Part shown: positions 35,879 through 44,587 of the stretch, in pieces
How positions within the stretch are numbered: the stretch's first letter is position 1
Layout: each line of letters opens with the position of its first letter
Source: Corynebacterium occultum
Lineage (GTDB): Bacteria; Actinomycetota; Actinomycetes; Mycobacteriales; Mycobacteriaceae
Assembly: GCF_009734425.1 (NCBI RefSeq)
Contig: NZ_CP046455.1
Span: 1,302,001-1,366,000 of the forward strand
Direction: 5' to 3'
Length of the DNA: 64,000 nt
The notes under the pieces: model-generated
Databases searched by the model: none
Told to the model about the DNA's origin: nothing
Seen by the model: only the letters and a program-made list of their open reading frames with translations
Program-made: the position numbers and the translations under genes

Positions 35879-36877
35879 ATGGTCAACGTTTCGGTGATGG
35901 GGGCAGGATCCTGGGGGACCACCCTGGCAAAGATTTTCGCGGACGCCGGCAACCGGGTCACCCTCTGGGCACGGCGCGAGGAACTGGCCACCACCATCCG
36001 GGAGACCCACACCAACCCCGACTACCTGCCCGGCATTGAACTACCTGTCGCCATCAACGCCACCACCGACCCGGCCGACGCCCTCGACGGGGCGGAGATC
36101 GTGGTCTTCGCCGTCCCTTCCCAGACCATGCGCGAAAACCTCAGCGCCTGGCGAGAGCTGCTCCCGGCCGACGCCACCCTGGTCAGCATCTCCAAGGGCG
36201 TGGAGAAGAACACCCACCTCCGGATGAGCGAGGTCATCGCTGAACTCACCGCTGTGGACCCGCAGCGCATCGTGGTGCTCTCCGGACCCAACCTGGCCCG
36301 TGAGATCGCCGAGGAACAACCCGCCGCCACCGTCATCGCCGGGGTGGACGAGAACCGCGCAAAACTGGTGCAGGCGGCGGTGGCCACCGCCTACCTACGG
36401 CCCTACACCAACACCGATGTCATCGGTGCGGAAATCGGCGGCGCCTGTAAAAACGTCATCGCTCTCGCCTGCGGCATGGCGGCCGGCAGGGGACTGGGTG
36501 ACAACACCCTCGCCACCGTCATCACCCGCGGACTCGCCGAGATCACCCGCCTGGGGGTGGCCCTCGGAGCAGAGGAACGCACCTTCGCAGGGCTCGCCGG
36601 CCTCGGCGACCTAGTGGCCACCTGTACCTCCACCCTCTCGCGTAACCGCAGCTTCGGGGTCCGCCTCGGAGAGGGCGGCACCCTCGAAGAAGCCATGAAA
36701 GCCACCAAGGGACAGGTCGCCGAAGGCGTCATCTCATCCTCCTCAATCTGGCAGCTGGCCCAGGAACACCAGGTGGAAATGCCCATCACCCAGGCGGTCT
36801 ACGCCGTCTGCCACCGCGGCATGGAGGTCGGCGACATGGTGGTCGCCCTCATGGGGCGATCCCGCAAGGCCGAATAG
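35879..36877 (+). CDS. gpsA: Glycerol-3-phosphate dehydrogenase [NAD(P)+]
   Basis: 332 residues. It makes sn-glycerol-3-phosphate from dihydroxyacetone phosphate for phospholipid synthesis. NAD(P)-binding '[15 protein letters not shown]' at the N-terminus, the catalytic Lys in '[17 protein letters not shown]' and '[11 protein letters not shown]' are present. ATG 35879 follows GGAAGGCGGA; the frame is open to 35861 (GTG). ddl follows on the same strand with its own likely promoter, an order shared with C. glutamicum. Confidence 0.96.
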   Translation: MVNVSVMGAGSWGTTLAKIFADAGNRVTLWARREELATTIRETHTNPDYLPGIELPVAINATTDPADALDGAEIVVFAVPSQTMRENLSAWRELLPADATLVSISKGVEKNTHLRMSEVIAELTAVDPQRIVVLSGPNLAREIAEEQPAATVIAGVDENRAKLVQAAVATAYLRPYTNTDVIGAEIGGACKNVIALACGMAAGRGLGDNTLATVITRGLAEITRLGVALGAEERTFAGLAGLGDLVATCTSTLSRNRSFGVRLGEGGTLEEAMKATKGQVAEGVISSSSIWQLAQEHQVEMPITQAVYAVCHRGMEVGDMVVALMGRSRKAE

Positions 36878-36938
36878 TCCCACAAATCCGGGGGTTGCTG
36901 CCCACCCGTGTCCGGGGTCACGGCTAAGCTGCCAACTT

Positions 36939-38012
36939 GTGAGCAACATCGAGCAGCAGCGAATCCGAGTCGCCGTCATCTACGGCGGCCGCAGCCCCGA
37001 GCACTCCGTCTCCTGCGTCTCCGCAGGTGCCGTGATGAGCCACCTCGACCCCGAGAAGTACGAGATCATCCCGGTCGGCATCACCCAGGAGGGAATGTGG
37101 ACCATCGGTGAATCCGACTACTCCCGCCTTCGAACCCAGGACCGGGTCCTGCCCGTGGTCGAGGCCCGCGAGGAACTCAAACTCTCCCTCAACCCCGGAC
37201 AGCGCGGCCAATTCCACACCACCGATGGTCAGCTCCACGCCACCGCAGATGTCATCTTCCCCGTCCTCCACGGCCCCTGCGGAGAGGACGGCACCATCCA
37301 GGGACTCTTCGAACTCTCCGGCGTGCCCTACGTGGGCAATGGTGTCCTCGCTTCCGCAGCCGGCATGGACAAGGAATTCACCAAGAAGCTGATGCTCGCC
37401 GTCGGCCTGCCCATCACCCCGGAACTGGTGCTGCGCGCCGGGGAGGAGTTCCCGGCGAAGGAGAAGGAGCGCCTGGGGCTGCCCGTCTTCGTGAAGCCGG
37501 CCCGGGGTGGTTCCTCCATCGGCATCTCCAAGGTCACCGCCTGGGAGCAGCTGAATGCCGCCATCGCCCTGGCGCGTGAGCATGATGAGAAGGTGATCAT
37601 CGAGGCGGAGATCGTCGGTGATGAGGTGGAGGTCGGTGTGCTGCAGCTTGCCGACGGCCGCGTCATCGCCTCGGTGCCGGCGATGCTGGAGCACACCTCC
37701 GAATCCGCCGAAGGTTTCTACGGCTTCGAGACCAAGTACCTCGATGATGTGGTCACCGCCGCCATCCCCGCCCCCTACAGCGAGGAGGTCACCACCAGGC
37801 TGCAGGAATTGGCGGTGCACACCTTCACCGCCCTGAACTGTGAGGGCCTGGCCAGGGTGGATTTCTTCCAGACCGCCAAGGGCCCGGTGCTCAATGAGAT
37901 CAACACCATGCCGGGTTTCACCCCGATCTCCATGTACCCCCAGGTTTTCGCCGCCAGCGGCGTCGACTACCCCGAGCTTCTCGACGCCCTCGTCCAGCGC
38001 GCCCTGCGCTGA
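36939..38012 (+). CDS. ddl: D-alanine--D-alanine ligase
   Basis: 357 residues. ATP-grasp enzyme making D-Ala-D-Ala for peptidoglycan. Seen: 'IYGGRSPEHSVSCVSAG' at the N-terminus, 'VLHGPCGEDGTIQG', 'VKPARGGSSIGISK', and the metal/substrate site 'LNEINTMPGFTPISMYP'. GTG 36939 with TAAGCT 8 bases upstream. The stop codon abuts the stop codon of the convergent DUF3515 gene with no base between, so there is no room for a separate terminator. Confidence 0.96.
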   Translation: MSNIEQQRIRVAVIYGGRSPEHSVSCVSAGAVMSHLDPEKYEIIPVGITQEGMWTIGESDYSRLRTQDRVLPVVEAREELKLSLNPGQRGQFHTTDGQLHATADVIFPVLHGPCGEDGTIQGLFELSGVPYVGNGVLASAAGMDKEFTKKLMLAVGLPITPELVLRAGEEFPAKEKERLGLPVFVKPARGGSSIGISKVTAWEQLNAAIALAREHDEKVIIEAEIVGDEVEVGVLQLADGRVIASVPAMLEHTSESAEGFYGFETKYLDDVVTAAIPAPYSEEVTTRLQELAVHTFTALNCEGLARVDFFQTAKGPVLNEINTMPGFTPISMYPQVFAASGVDYPELLDALVQRALR

Positions 38013-38981
38013 TTACTGCTCTGCGGTGTGCGCCGCGATGGCCTCACCCAGGGTGACCACCGCTGAGTTACCTGAGGCCTGGGGGACATTGACGGCGATG
38101 TCGATGTCACGGCCCAGGGCGAACCAGGTGGAGGACGTGGTGCCATTGGCCAGGGTGGTGTCCTCGAACCAGGGGATCTCGTTGACCTGGTTCAGGGTCT
38201 CACCGGCACGGTAGTTCGCCGGGGGCTCAACCCCGCAGTGCAGGACCACCGGCTCCAGACCGGTGGAGATCCAGGCCGCGGCGGTCTCAGGGTTCAGACC
38301 AGTCCCCTCGATATCGGCGCGGGTGTAGGTGAGGTCGCTGCCGAAGCTTTCGGGGAGGTTGTTCATCAGCTCGGCGCAACGCTCACCGGGATCCGCCACC
38401 TCAGCCATATCTGCCAGGGGAGTGGGGAAGGGTTGCACCTTCTCCTCCGCAACAGTGGCGAGGGCTGCCGCGAGATCAGCGGCCGGCGCGGCGGTGTCCA
38501 TCGCCAGGGCATCCTCTGACACCCGGTAGAGGGTCAGTGCGATATTGGGACTGCGGTTGACGGTGTACCAGGTCTCCAGAGAATCACCCGCGGTCGGATC
38601 AACCACCTGCAGCCACTCTGTTCCCGCAATCTCCTGGATTTCAGAGAGTGCAGTGTACTGGAAGGGCAGGTTCACCCCGCAGCGCAGGGTCAGCTCATCC
38701 TGCTGGCCGCTGATCCAGGCGGCGGTACCGGCCGGAACTGGTTCCGCCAGCTCGGCGCGCTGCAGGCCGGCAACCTCCTCGGGGAGTTCCTCCAGCACGG
38801 CGGCACAGGTCGGGTTATCGGAGTCGGTGCCCGGCAGTTCAGAGATCTGCACGGGGGTGCGTCCCGCCTGATCAGAAACATAGCGGGCACCAAAAAGCAC
38901 GCCCAGAACCAGCAGAAGGGCAAGCCCAAGGGCGATCAGTGCCGGCGTGCGGCTAAATTGGGTGGAGTTGTCGGTGCTCAT
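38013..38981 (-). CDS. Membrane-anchored protein with two DUF3515 domains
   Basis: 322 residues: a short N-terminus, one hydrophobic anchor (about 12-35), then two similar halves. Each half has Cys-Ala near a 'LPEE/LPES' block, an 'AAWIS' motif followed by a '..L.CGV..P' Cys, and 'TW(Y/F)...R...IA(L/V)'. The usual actinobacterial DUF3515 protein has one such unit of about 160 residues, so this is an internal duplication. The paired Cys residues suggest a disulfide outside the membrane. DUF3515 genes often sit between ddl and thiL; function unknown. ATG 38981 preferred over 38990. Confidence 0.82.
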   Translation of the reverse strand: MSTDNSTQFSRTPALIALGLALLLVLGVLFGARYVSDQAGRTPVQISELPGTDSDNPTCAAVLEELPEEVAGLQRAELAEPVPAGTAAWISGQQDELTLRCGVNLPFQYTALSEIQEIAGTEWLQVVDPTAGDSLETWYTVNRSPNIALTLYRVSEDALAMDTAAPAADLAAALATVAEEKVQPFPTPLADMAEVADPGERCAELMNNLPESFGSDLTYTRADIEGTGLNPETAAAWISTGLEPVVLHCGVEPPANYRAGETLNQVNEIPWFEDTTLANGTTSSTWFALGRDIDIAVNVPQASGNSAVVTLGEAIAAHTAEQ

Positions 38982-39023
38982 GACCTCCAAGCCTATCGCT
39001 GGAGGGAAGGAAGGTAGGAATCT

Positions 39024-39977
39024 GTGCCCAGCTCAGCAGGACCCACGATCGGAGAAGCCGGCGAACATGCCGCCATTGCGGAAATCATCGCCGCCGCCCC
39101 CTCCTCACGCAATGGGGATGATGCGGCTGTGCTGACCCAGGCCACCCCCAACTCCCGGACCGTGGCCACCGTGGACATGCTCATCGAGGGCCGTCATTTC
39201 AACCTCGAGTGGTCCACCCCGGCCGAGATCGGGCACAAGGCGATCGTGCAGAACTTCGCTGATATCCAGGCGATGGGAGCACGTCCCATTGCCGCTCTCC
39301 TGGCAATCTCCGCCCCGCCGAGCACTCCGCTCTCCTTCCTCCGTGAGTTGGCCACCGGGGTTTCCGAGCGGGTCAATCAATTCTCCGCCGAACTTGTGGG
39401 CGGTGATCTGACCGCAGGCGATAACCTGGTGGTTTCGGTCACCGCGATCGGCCTGCTGGGTGGTTCCCTGCCCGAACTGACCCTGGACCGCGCCAAGTCA
39501 GGGCAGAAGGTGGTGGCCTCCGGGAAGATCGGCGCCTCCGCCGCCGGCCTGGCCCTGCTGCAGCGTTTCGGCCGGGACTTCCCCTTCCAGTTCACTGAGC
39601 TGGTGGCATCCCACTGCACCCCGCATCTGTCCCCTGGGCGGGGGGTGATTGCACGTGCCACCGGTGCCACCGCCATGACCGATAACTCCGATGGCCTGAT
39701 CGTGGATCTATCCACCATCGCCAAGCGTTCCGGAGTCAATATCGACCTGAATCGTGAGGCGATCGCACCTTCTCCACTGATGGTGGAGGCCGGGGAACTC
39801 CTGGGTGTCGACCCCTGGGAATGGGTGCTTACCGGGGGAGAAGACCACACCATGTTGGCCACCACCGCTGGGGAAGCTCCCTCCGGGTTCCGCAGCATCG
39901 GCAAGGTGCAGCGCGGGGAAGGCGTGAGCATCGACGGGCAGGAACCGGAGTATGAGACCGGGTGGGTGAGTTTCTAG
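39024..39977 (+). CDS. thiL: Thiamine-monophosphate kinase
   Basis: 317 residues. ATP-dependent phosphorylation of thiamine phosphate to the active cofactor. 'NGDDAAVL' (about residue 30), 'ATVDMLIEGRHF', 'GGDLTAGDNLVVSVTAIG' and 'LTGGEDHTMLAT' are the PurM-like fold motifs of ThiL. GTG 39024 is the start. It is divergent from the DUF3515 gene with a 42-base gap that must hold both promoters. Confidence 0.95.
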   Translation: MPSSAGPTIGEAGEHAAIAEIIAAAPSSRNGDDAAVLTQATPNSRTVATVDMLIEGRHFNLEWSTPAEIGHKAIVQNFADIQAMGARPIAALLAISAPPSTPLSFLRELATGVSERVNQFSAELVGGDLTAGDNLVVSVTAIGLLGGSLPELTLDRAKSGQKVVASGKIGASAAGLALLQRFGRDFPFQFTELVASHCTPHLSPGRGVIARATGATAMTDNSDGLIVDLSTIAKRSGVNIDLNREAIAPSPLMVEAGELLGVDPWEWVLTGGEDHTMLATTAGEAPSGFRSIGKVQRGEGVSIDGQEPEYETGWVSF

Positions 39978-40349
39978 CTACCGGCGCCGGAGAGGTGCAG
40001 CTCGATCCCGTTTCGGTTGAGTCCCGGAGAGTGGCGTTTCTGCCTTTCGATAAAACAGGCGGCGTGATGGTGTCAGGGATCAGCACTGGGCCCGATGTTG
40101 AGTCTGGCTCACAGGACCTTCTGAAGAGCTTCGCCGGCATCGGACTGAAAGTGCCCACCGGGCAGTGATCTTCCCGTTCTCAATACAGATACGTTGCCGC
40201 ATTGTCGAGGTGCTGAGCCGCAGGCCGGACGGGGTCAGGGTTTTCTCGGATAAGTACTGAAAAGAGTCCCTGATGCCCCGTGCCCTCTCCGGTGTTTCTT
40301 CGGTGGGATCGGACAATTCCCCGTCCAGGTAGTGCTTACCGGGGAGGGG
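39978..40349. other. Stretch between thiL and arsC with competing weak ORFs
   Basis: A 68-codon plus-strand frame (39962-40168) overlaps the end of thiL, and a minus-strand frame (40080-40316 and upstream) follows arsC. Neither has a recognisable family or a convincing ribosome binding site. The minus frame ('GELSDPTEETPERARGIRD') looks protein-like and could be a decayed gene behind arsC. Confidence 0.35.
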
Positions 40350-40775
40350 TTAGGTCATGGATGAGGAGAGGTCAGTGATCAGACCCTGGACCCGGGCGTC
40401 GATGTCATCGCGGACCAGACGCATGCGCTCCAGACCCTCGATACCGCGCTCCGAGGGTTCGTCGGTGACCCAGCGTTCCAGGGTGCCCTGGGCGTCGGCG
40501 GGCATCTCCAGCTGGGCATCGGCACCGAGGATGATCACCCGGTCGACGCGCTTGAGCAGTTCGGGATCAATACCCTTGGGCGAGCCCTTCGACATGTCGG
40601 CACCAGCCTCGGCGATGACCTCGATGGATGCGGCGTTGAGCTTGGCACCCGGCTTGGTGCCGGCGGAATGGATCTCGAGCTGCTCGCCGGCGTGTTTCTC
40701 GGCGAGCGCTGCGGCCATCTGGGACTTGCCGCCGTTGCCGACGCAGAGGAACAGGACAGAAGGTTGGTTGCTCAT
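40350..40775 (-). CDS. arsC: Arsenate reductase, LMW-phosphatase fold (arsenate-mycothiol transferase type)
   Basis: 141 residues. The P-loop '[15 protein letters not shown]' (Cys near residue 11) is that of low-molecular-weight-phosphatase-like ArsC proteins; in Corynebacterium these use mycothiol to reduce arsenate to arsenite. ATG 40775 with GGAGA upstream. It overlaps acr3 by four bases (ATGA), so reductase and exporter are translated together and arsenite is exported as it forms. Confidence 0.88.
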   Translation of the reverse strand: MSNQPSVLFLCVGNGGKSQMAAALAEKHAGEQLEIHSAGTKPGAKLNAASIEVIAEAGADMSKGSPKGIDPELLKRVDRVIILGADAQLEMPADAQGTLERWVTDEPSERGIEGLERMRLVRDDIDARVQGLITDLSSSMT

Positions 40776-41902
40776 GAGGGGATGGTCTCCTTGTTGTGAG
40801 AGGGCTGGGAAGAAGTAGAACGGGTAGGCGGCAGGGTGGGATCGCCGGGGAAGAGTTTCGGTCCCAGCCACAGCATGACGTAGACCAGGCCGACGAGCAC
40901 AGGAATCTCGATCAACGGGCCGATTGTGCCGGCCAGGGCCTGGGCAGAGGTTGCCCCGAAGGTACCGATGGATACTGCGATAGCGAGTTCGAAGTTGTTG
41001 CCCGCGGCGGTAAAGGATACTGAAGCCGACTGGGCGTAGCCCATGCCGGAGAGCTTGGAGGCGGCCAGGGAGACGAAGAACATGCCGACGAAGTAGATCA
41101 ACAGCGGTACGGCCAGACGTACCACGGTCCAGGGCTGGGAGGTGATCTGCTCGCCCTGCAGGGAAAACAGCAGAACGATGGTGTAGAGCAGGCCGATCAG
41201 GGACAGCGGGGAAATGGCGGGCAGGAACTTCGACTCATACCAGCGTCGCCCCTTGGTCTTCTCGCCGATGACACGGGAGAGCACACCGGCGAGCAGGGGG
41301 ATACCGAGGAACACGAGCACCGAGGTCACGATCGACCAGAAGGAGAATTCCGCGGAGGTGGTCTCCAGGCCCAACCAGGAGGGCAGCACCTGGAGGTAGA
41401 ACCAGCCGAGGACGCCGAACATGATGACCTGGAAGATGGAATTGAGGGCGACGAGCACGGCCGTTGCCTCCCGGTCACCGCAGGACATGTCACTCCACAC
41501 CAGCACCATGGCGATACACCTGGCCAGTCCCACGATGATCAGGCCGGTGCGCAGTTCCGGTTCTTCGGGCAGGAAGGTCCAGGCCAGGGCGAACATCAGT
41601 GCCGGGCCCACAATCCAGTTGAGGATGAGTGAAACACTCATCAGGCGTTTGTCCTGGGCGATTTGTCTGGTCTTGTCGTAGCGGACCTTGGCCAGTGGTG
41701 GGTACATCATCACCAGCAGTCCCAGTGCGATCGGCAGGGAGATCCCACCGACCTCCATGGAACCGAGGAAAGTGGACAGTCCGGGGACGCCGCGGCCCAG
41801 AAGGAGGCCGAGCGCCATCGCGAGGATGATCCAGACCGGAATATATTTGTCGAGGAAGGAAATGCGGGCGGGTTGTACCCGGGTCTGGGTGGGTGCGTTC
41901 AT
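40772..41902 (-). CDS. acr3: Arsenite efflux transporter, ACR3 family
   Basis: 376 residues with ten hydrophobic segments. The key Cys of the family is in '[15 protein letters not shown]' (about residue 128) and the conserved Glu is in '[15 protein letters not shown]'. Exports As(III). It is transcribed divergently from arsR; the gap of 82 bases holds two operator-like inverted repeats. Confidence 0.95.
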   Translation of the reverse strand: MNAPTQTRVQPARISFLDKYIPVWIILAMALGLLLGRGVPGLSTFLGSMEVGGISLPIALGLLVMMYPPLAKVRYDKTRQIAQDKRLMSVSLILNWIVGPALMFALAWTFLPEEPELRTGLIIVGLARCIAMVLVWSDMSCGDREATAVLVALNSIFQVIMFGVLGWFYLQVLPSWLGLETTSAEFSFWSIVTSVLVFLGIPLLAGVLSRVIGEKTKGRRWYESKFLPAISPLSLIGLLYTIVLLFSLQGEQITSQPWTVVRLAVPLLIYFVGMFFVSLAASKLSGMGYAQSASVSFTAAGNNFELAIAVSIGTFGATSAQALAGTIGPLIEIPVLVGLVYVMLWLGPKLFPGDPTLPPTRSTSSQPSHNKETIPS

Positions 41903-41919
41903 GCGTCACCTCTCGGTAG

Positions 41920-41937
41920 TATTGATGCTTGTCAATA
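41920..41937. promoter_or_regulatory. ArsR-type operator 1
   Basis: TATTGA-N6-TCAATA perfect inverted repeat 18 bases before acr3. It fits known ArsR/SmtB boxes. Confidence 0.65.
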
Positions 41938-41952
41938 CTCAAACTACTTCCC

Positions 41953-41972
41953 ATATCGACATGCGTCAATAT
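41953..41972. promoter_or_regulatory. ArsR-type operator 2
   Basis: ATATCGAC-ATGC-GTCAATAT, one mismatch between arms. It abuts the arsR -10 TATAGT (41972-41977), so binding would block arsR. Confidence 0.65.
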
Positions 41973-41984
41973 ATAGTGGGGGGC

Positions 41985-42332
41985 ATGACCACCGCACAGA
42001 TTCTTCCTCTGACCGACCTGTCCGAGTGTTGCACGCTCGCCACCGGCCCCTTGGCCGATGATGAGGCGGAGCGATACGCCGCCCTGTTCAAGGTGCTGGC
42101 CGAACCGGTACGGTTGCGTCTGCTGTCCCAGTTGGCCGCCGGTGGCTGTGGGCCGGTCAGTGTCAATGAGCTCACGCAATTGATGGGGTTGAGTCAGCCG
42201 ACAATCTCCCATCACCTGAAGAAGATGACCGACGCCGGTCTGCTGGAGCGCACACGCGAGGGCCGCACCGTCCTGCACCGGGTACGTCCGGAGCTGTTCG
42301 CTGAGCTGCGCACCGTCCTGCAGATCGGCTGA
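41985..42332 (+). CDS. arsR: Arsenic-responsive repressor
   Basis: 115 residues. ArsR/SmtB winged helix: 'LFKVLAEPVRLRLLSQLA', 'NELTQLMGLSQPTISHHLKKM', wing 'LERTREGRTVLHRV'. The Cys pair 'SECCTLATG' near residue 13 precedes the HTH and could bind As(III), as in C. glutamicum-type ArsR. ATG 41985 is 7 bases after TATAGT (leaderless), so upstream in-frame starts are not used. It controls both directions of the locus by inference. Confidence 0.92.
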   Translation: MTTAQILPLTDLSECCTLATGPLADDEAERYAALFKVLAEPVRLRLLSQLAAGGCGPVSVNELTQLMGLSQPTISHHLKKMTDAGLLERTREGRTVLHRVRPELFAELRTVLQIG

Positions 42333-42340
42333 TCGCACCC

Positions 42341-43345
42341 ATGACGCAACATGGCGAGGACATCTACGAGGCAATCATCATCGGCGGTGGTCAATCCGGC
42401 CTGGCCACCGCCTATTATCTGCTGCGGGCAGGGGTGAACACCCTGGTTCTGGATGATCAGCCTTCCCCTGGTGGGGGATGGCGGCACGTCTGGCCGTCGA
42501 TGACGTTGTTTTCCACCGCCGAATTTTCCAATCTGCCCGGCTGGCCCATGCCTTTTTATGAGGGGTTCCCCCCGGCTTCCCATGTGGTGGACTATCTCAC
42601 CGCCTATGAGCGGCGTTACCAGGTTCCGGTGGAACGCCCGGTCACCGTTGACAGAGTCGATTATGACGGTGAGTACTACCGCATTCAGGCAGGGGAGCGG
42701 GCGTGGTCGGCCAAGAACATAGTCTCAGCTACCGGCACCTGGTCCGCCCCCTTTGCCCCGACCTATCCTGGAATATTTGCCGGCACCCATTGGCATTCAG
42801 CTAACTATCCCGGTGTCGCACCCTTCCGGGGTGAGCGTGTGGCGGTGGTGGGTGGGGCCAATTCCGGAGCCCAGATCGCCGCGGAGCTCACCCGGGTGGC
42901 GGAGGTGACCTGGTACACCCGTGAGCAACCGCGCTGGATGCCTGATGAGGTGGATGGTCGGGTGCTGTTCCGCCGCAACCGGCAACGCGCCCTGGCCATC
43001 CAGCGCGGTGAACCTGATCCCGGGGCAGATTCAGAGCTGGGCGATATTGTGGTACTCCCCGAAGTGCGCGAGGCCCGGGACTCAGGCAGGTTGGTGGCCA
43101 CGCCGATGTTTTCCTCCCTGGATGAGGTCGACGCTGACCACCTGATCTGGTGCACCGGGTTTCGCCCGGCGATCAGGCCGGTACGTCGACTCCTCGCCAA
43201 TGGTCCGCCGAAACATCCGGGCCTCCATGTGGTCGGTTACGGCGACTGGACAGGTCCGGGGGCAGCAACGATCACCGGTGTCGGACCTCATGCCAAACAG
43301 GCCGCTCAGAAGATCGCCGCATCGGTGGGCAAGACCGTGAAATAA
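42341..43345 (+). CDS. arsO: Flavin-dependent monooxygenase, ArsO type
   Basis: 334 residues. FAD-binding 'IIIGGGQSGLATAYYLL' at the N-terminus, NADPH-binding 'VAVVGGANSGAQIAAEL' (about 168) and 'WCTGFRP' near the C-terminus give the two-dinucleotide fold of flavin monooxygenases. It starts 9 bases after arsR, so it belongs to the arsenic operon. ArsO proteins occur in ars clusters; their reaction is not firmly known, possibly on organoarsenicals. The name is by context. Confidence 0.75.
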   Translation: MTQHGEDIYEAIIIGGGQSGLATAYYLLRAGVNTLVLDDQPSPGGGWRHVWPSMTLFSTAEFSNLPGWPMPFYEGFPPASHVVDYLTAYERRYQVPVERPVTVDRVDYDGEYYRIQAGERAWSAKNIVSATGTWSAPFAPTYPGIFAGTHWHSANYPGVAPFRGERVAVVGGANSGAQIAAELTRVAEVTWYTREQPRWMPDEVDGRVLFRRNRQRALAIQRGEPDPGADSELGDIVVLPEVREARDSGRLVATPMFSSLDEVDADHLIWCTGFRPAIRPVRRLLANGPPKHPGLHVVGYGDWTGPGAATITGVGPHAKQAAQKIAASVGKTVK

Positions 43346-43474
43346 CTCGCCACGGCGGGGGCGGCGCAGAGTAGTGCGGCAACGACTAAAAAACGTAGCC
43401 AATAAGTGCGCCAGGTGACCGGAACTCCTGCCCTTTTTGCTACCGAACTCTCCCTTGGAGCGACCGCCGCAGCC

Positions 43475-43486
43475 GCTTATCGACGT
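43475..43486 (-). repeat. Dispersed motif copy GCTTATCGACGT
   Basis: Exact 11-mer, extended to GCTTATCGACGTCGCG, between arsO and a convergent small gene. See findings. Confidence 0.85.
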
Positions 43487-43528
43487 CGCGAGGCCACCCA
43501 CCACGCCTTGCTCAACTCCGCCTTCCGT

Positions 43529-43780
43529 TTAAACCCGATCGTGCTTCCTGCTCCGCACCCGGAAAAGAGTCCAGATGAGCAGCCCCAGCACCGGGGCAAG
43601 AAGGGTCACCAGGAACCAGAGGCAGGTGTCCACCCGAGAGGCACCGCGACGCCGCTCCGCGAAAGCCACTGTTCCGGCGATCAGCAGAAAGATCAGCGGA
43701 ACAGTCATCCAGACGATGTCATAGGTGGCGGGGAGGAGAATACTGTCCGAACCCTCCAGGGGAAGTTCTGTTGTGGTCAC
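43529..43780 (-). CDS. Small two-helix membrane protein
   Basis: 83 residues, two hydrophobic segments with basic ends ('FAERRRGASR', 'FRVRSRKHDRV'); the second resembles the PLDc_N-type 'LLAPVLGLLIWTLF' helix. GTG start at 43780 with AAGGTGA upstream. Function unknown. Convergent with arsO, divergent from ung. Confidence 0.65.
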   Translation of the reverse strand: MTTTELPLEGSDSILLPATYDIVWMTVPLIFLLIAGTVAFAERRRGASRVDTCLWFLVTLLAPVLGLLIWTLFRVRSRKHDRV

Positions 43781-43904
43781 CGCGTCACCTTAATTCTTCT
43801 GAGCTTCATTAACCGCCGGAAACTATAGCGATACTCGGGGTGCACCGAGAGGGGATGTATTGCCCACCCCCCAGTCACCCTCCCCAGGCCCTAGAATCGG
43901 GCCC

Positions 43905-44576
43905 ATGAATGAGCACCAAGACCTGCCGGTACACCCCAGCTGGCTGCCTGCCCTTGAGCCGGTGGCTGATCAGATCCACCAGATGGGGGATTTTCTCCGC
44001 GCCGAGAGTGATGCCGACCGGGGTTATCTGCCCGCCGGTGGTGATGTGCTGCGTGCCTTCACCCACCCCTTCGAGGAGGTGAAGGTGCTGATCATCGGCC
44101 AGGATCCCTATCCCACCCCGGGGCATGCGATGGGACTGAGCTTCTCCACCCAGCCGGGGGTACGCCCTCTGCCGCGCAGCCTGGGAAATATCTTCAAGGA
44201 ACTCAGTACCGATCTGGACATCCCCACACCCACCGACGGAGACCTGAGCCCCTGGTCGCGGCAGGGGGTGGCACTCTTCAACCGGGTGCTTTCGGTCCAA
44301 CCCGGCAAGGCCGGCTCACATCGTGGCAAAGGGTGGGAGGAGATCACCGAGGTGGCGATCCGGGCGCTTGCGGCCCGTGAGCTGCCACTGGTGGCCATCC
44401 TCTGGGGCAGGGATGCCCAAGCCACCCAGAAATTCCTCGGCGACACCCCCTGCATCACCTCCCCGCATCCTTCACCCCTGTCCGCCTCCCGTGGTTTCTT
44501 CGGTTCCCGCCCCTTCTCCCGCGCCAATGAACTTTTGGCAGCCCAGGGCGCTGAAGCTGTGGACTGGCGGCTGTAG
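43905..44576 (+). CDS. ung: Uracil-DNA glycosylase
   Basis: 223 residues, family 1 UDG that removes uracil from DNA. Water-activating loop '[13 protein letters not shown]' (about residue 67) and the minor-groove loop '[13 protein letters not shown]' are intact. ATG 43905 is 7 bases after TAGAAT (43892-43897), a near-perfect leaderless promoter. Confidence 0.96.
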   Translation: MNEHQDLPVHPSWLPALEPVADQIHQMGDFLRAESDADRGYLPAGGDVLRAFTHPFEEVKVLIIGQDPYPTPGHAMGLSFSTQPGVRPLPRSLGNIFKELSTDLDIPTPTDGDLSPWSRQGVALFNRVLSVQPGKAGSHRGKGWEEITEVAIRALAARELPLVAILWGRDAQATQKFLGDTPCITSPHPSPLSASRGFFGSRPFSRANELLAAQGAEAVDWRL

Positions 44577-44587
44577 ACTCCACATAT

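Noticed and set aside
39962..40168. 68-codon plus-strand ORF overlapping the end of thiL
   Set aside because: Poor start context and competing minus-strand frame; recorded only as an uncertain stretch.
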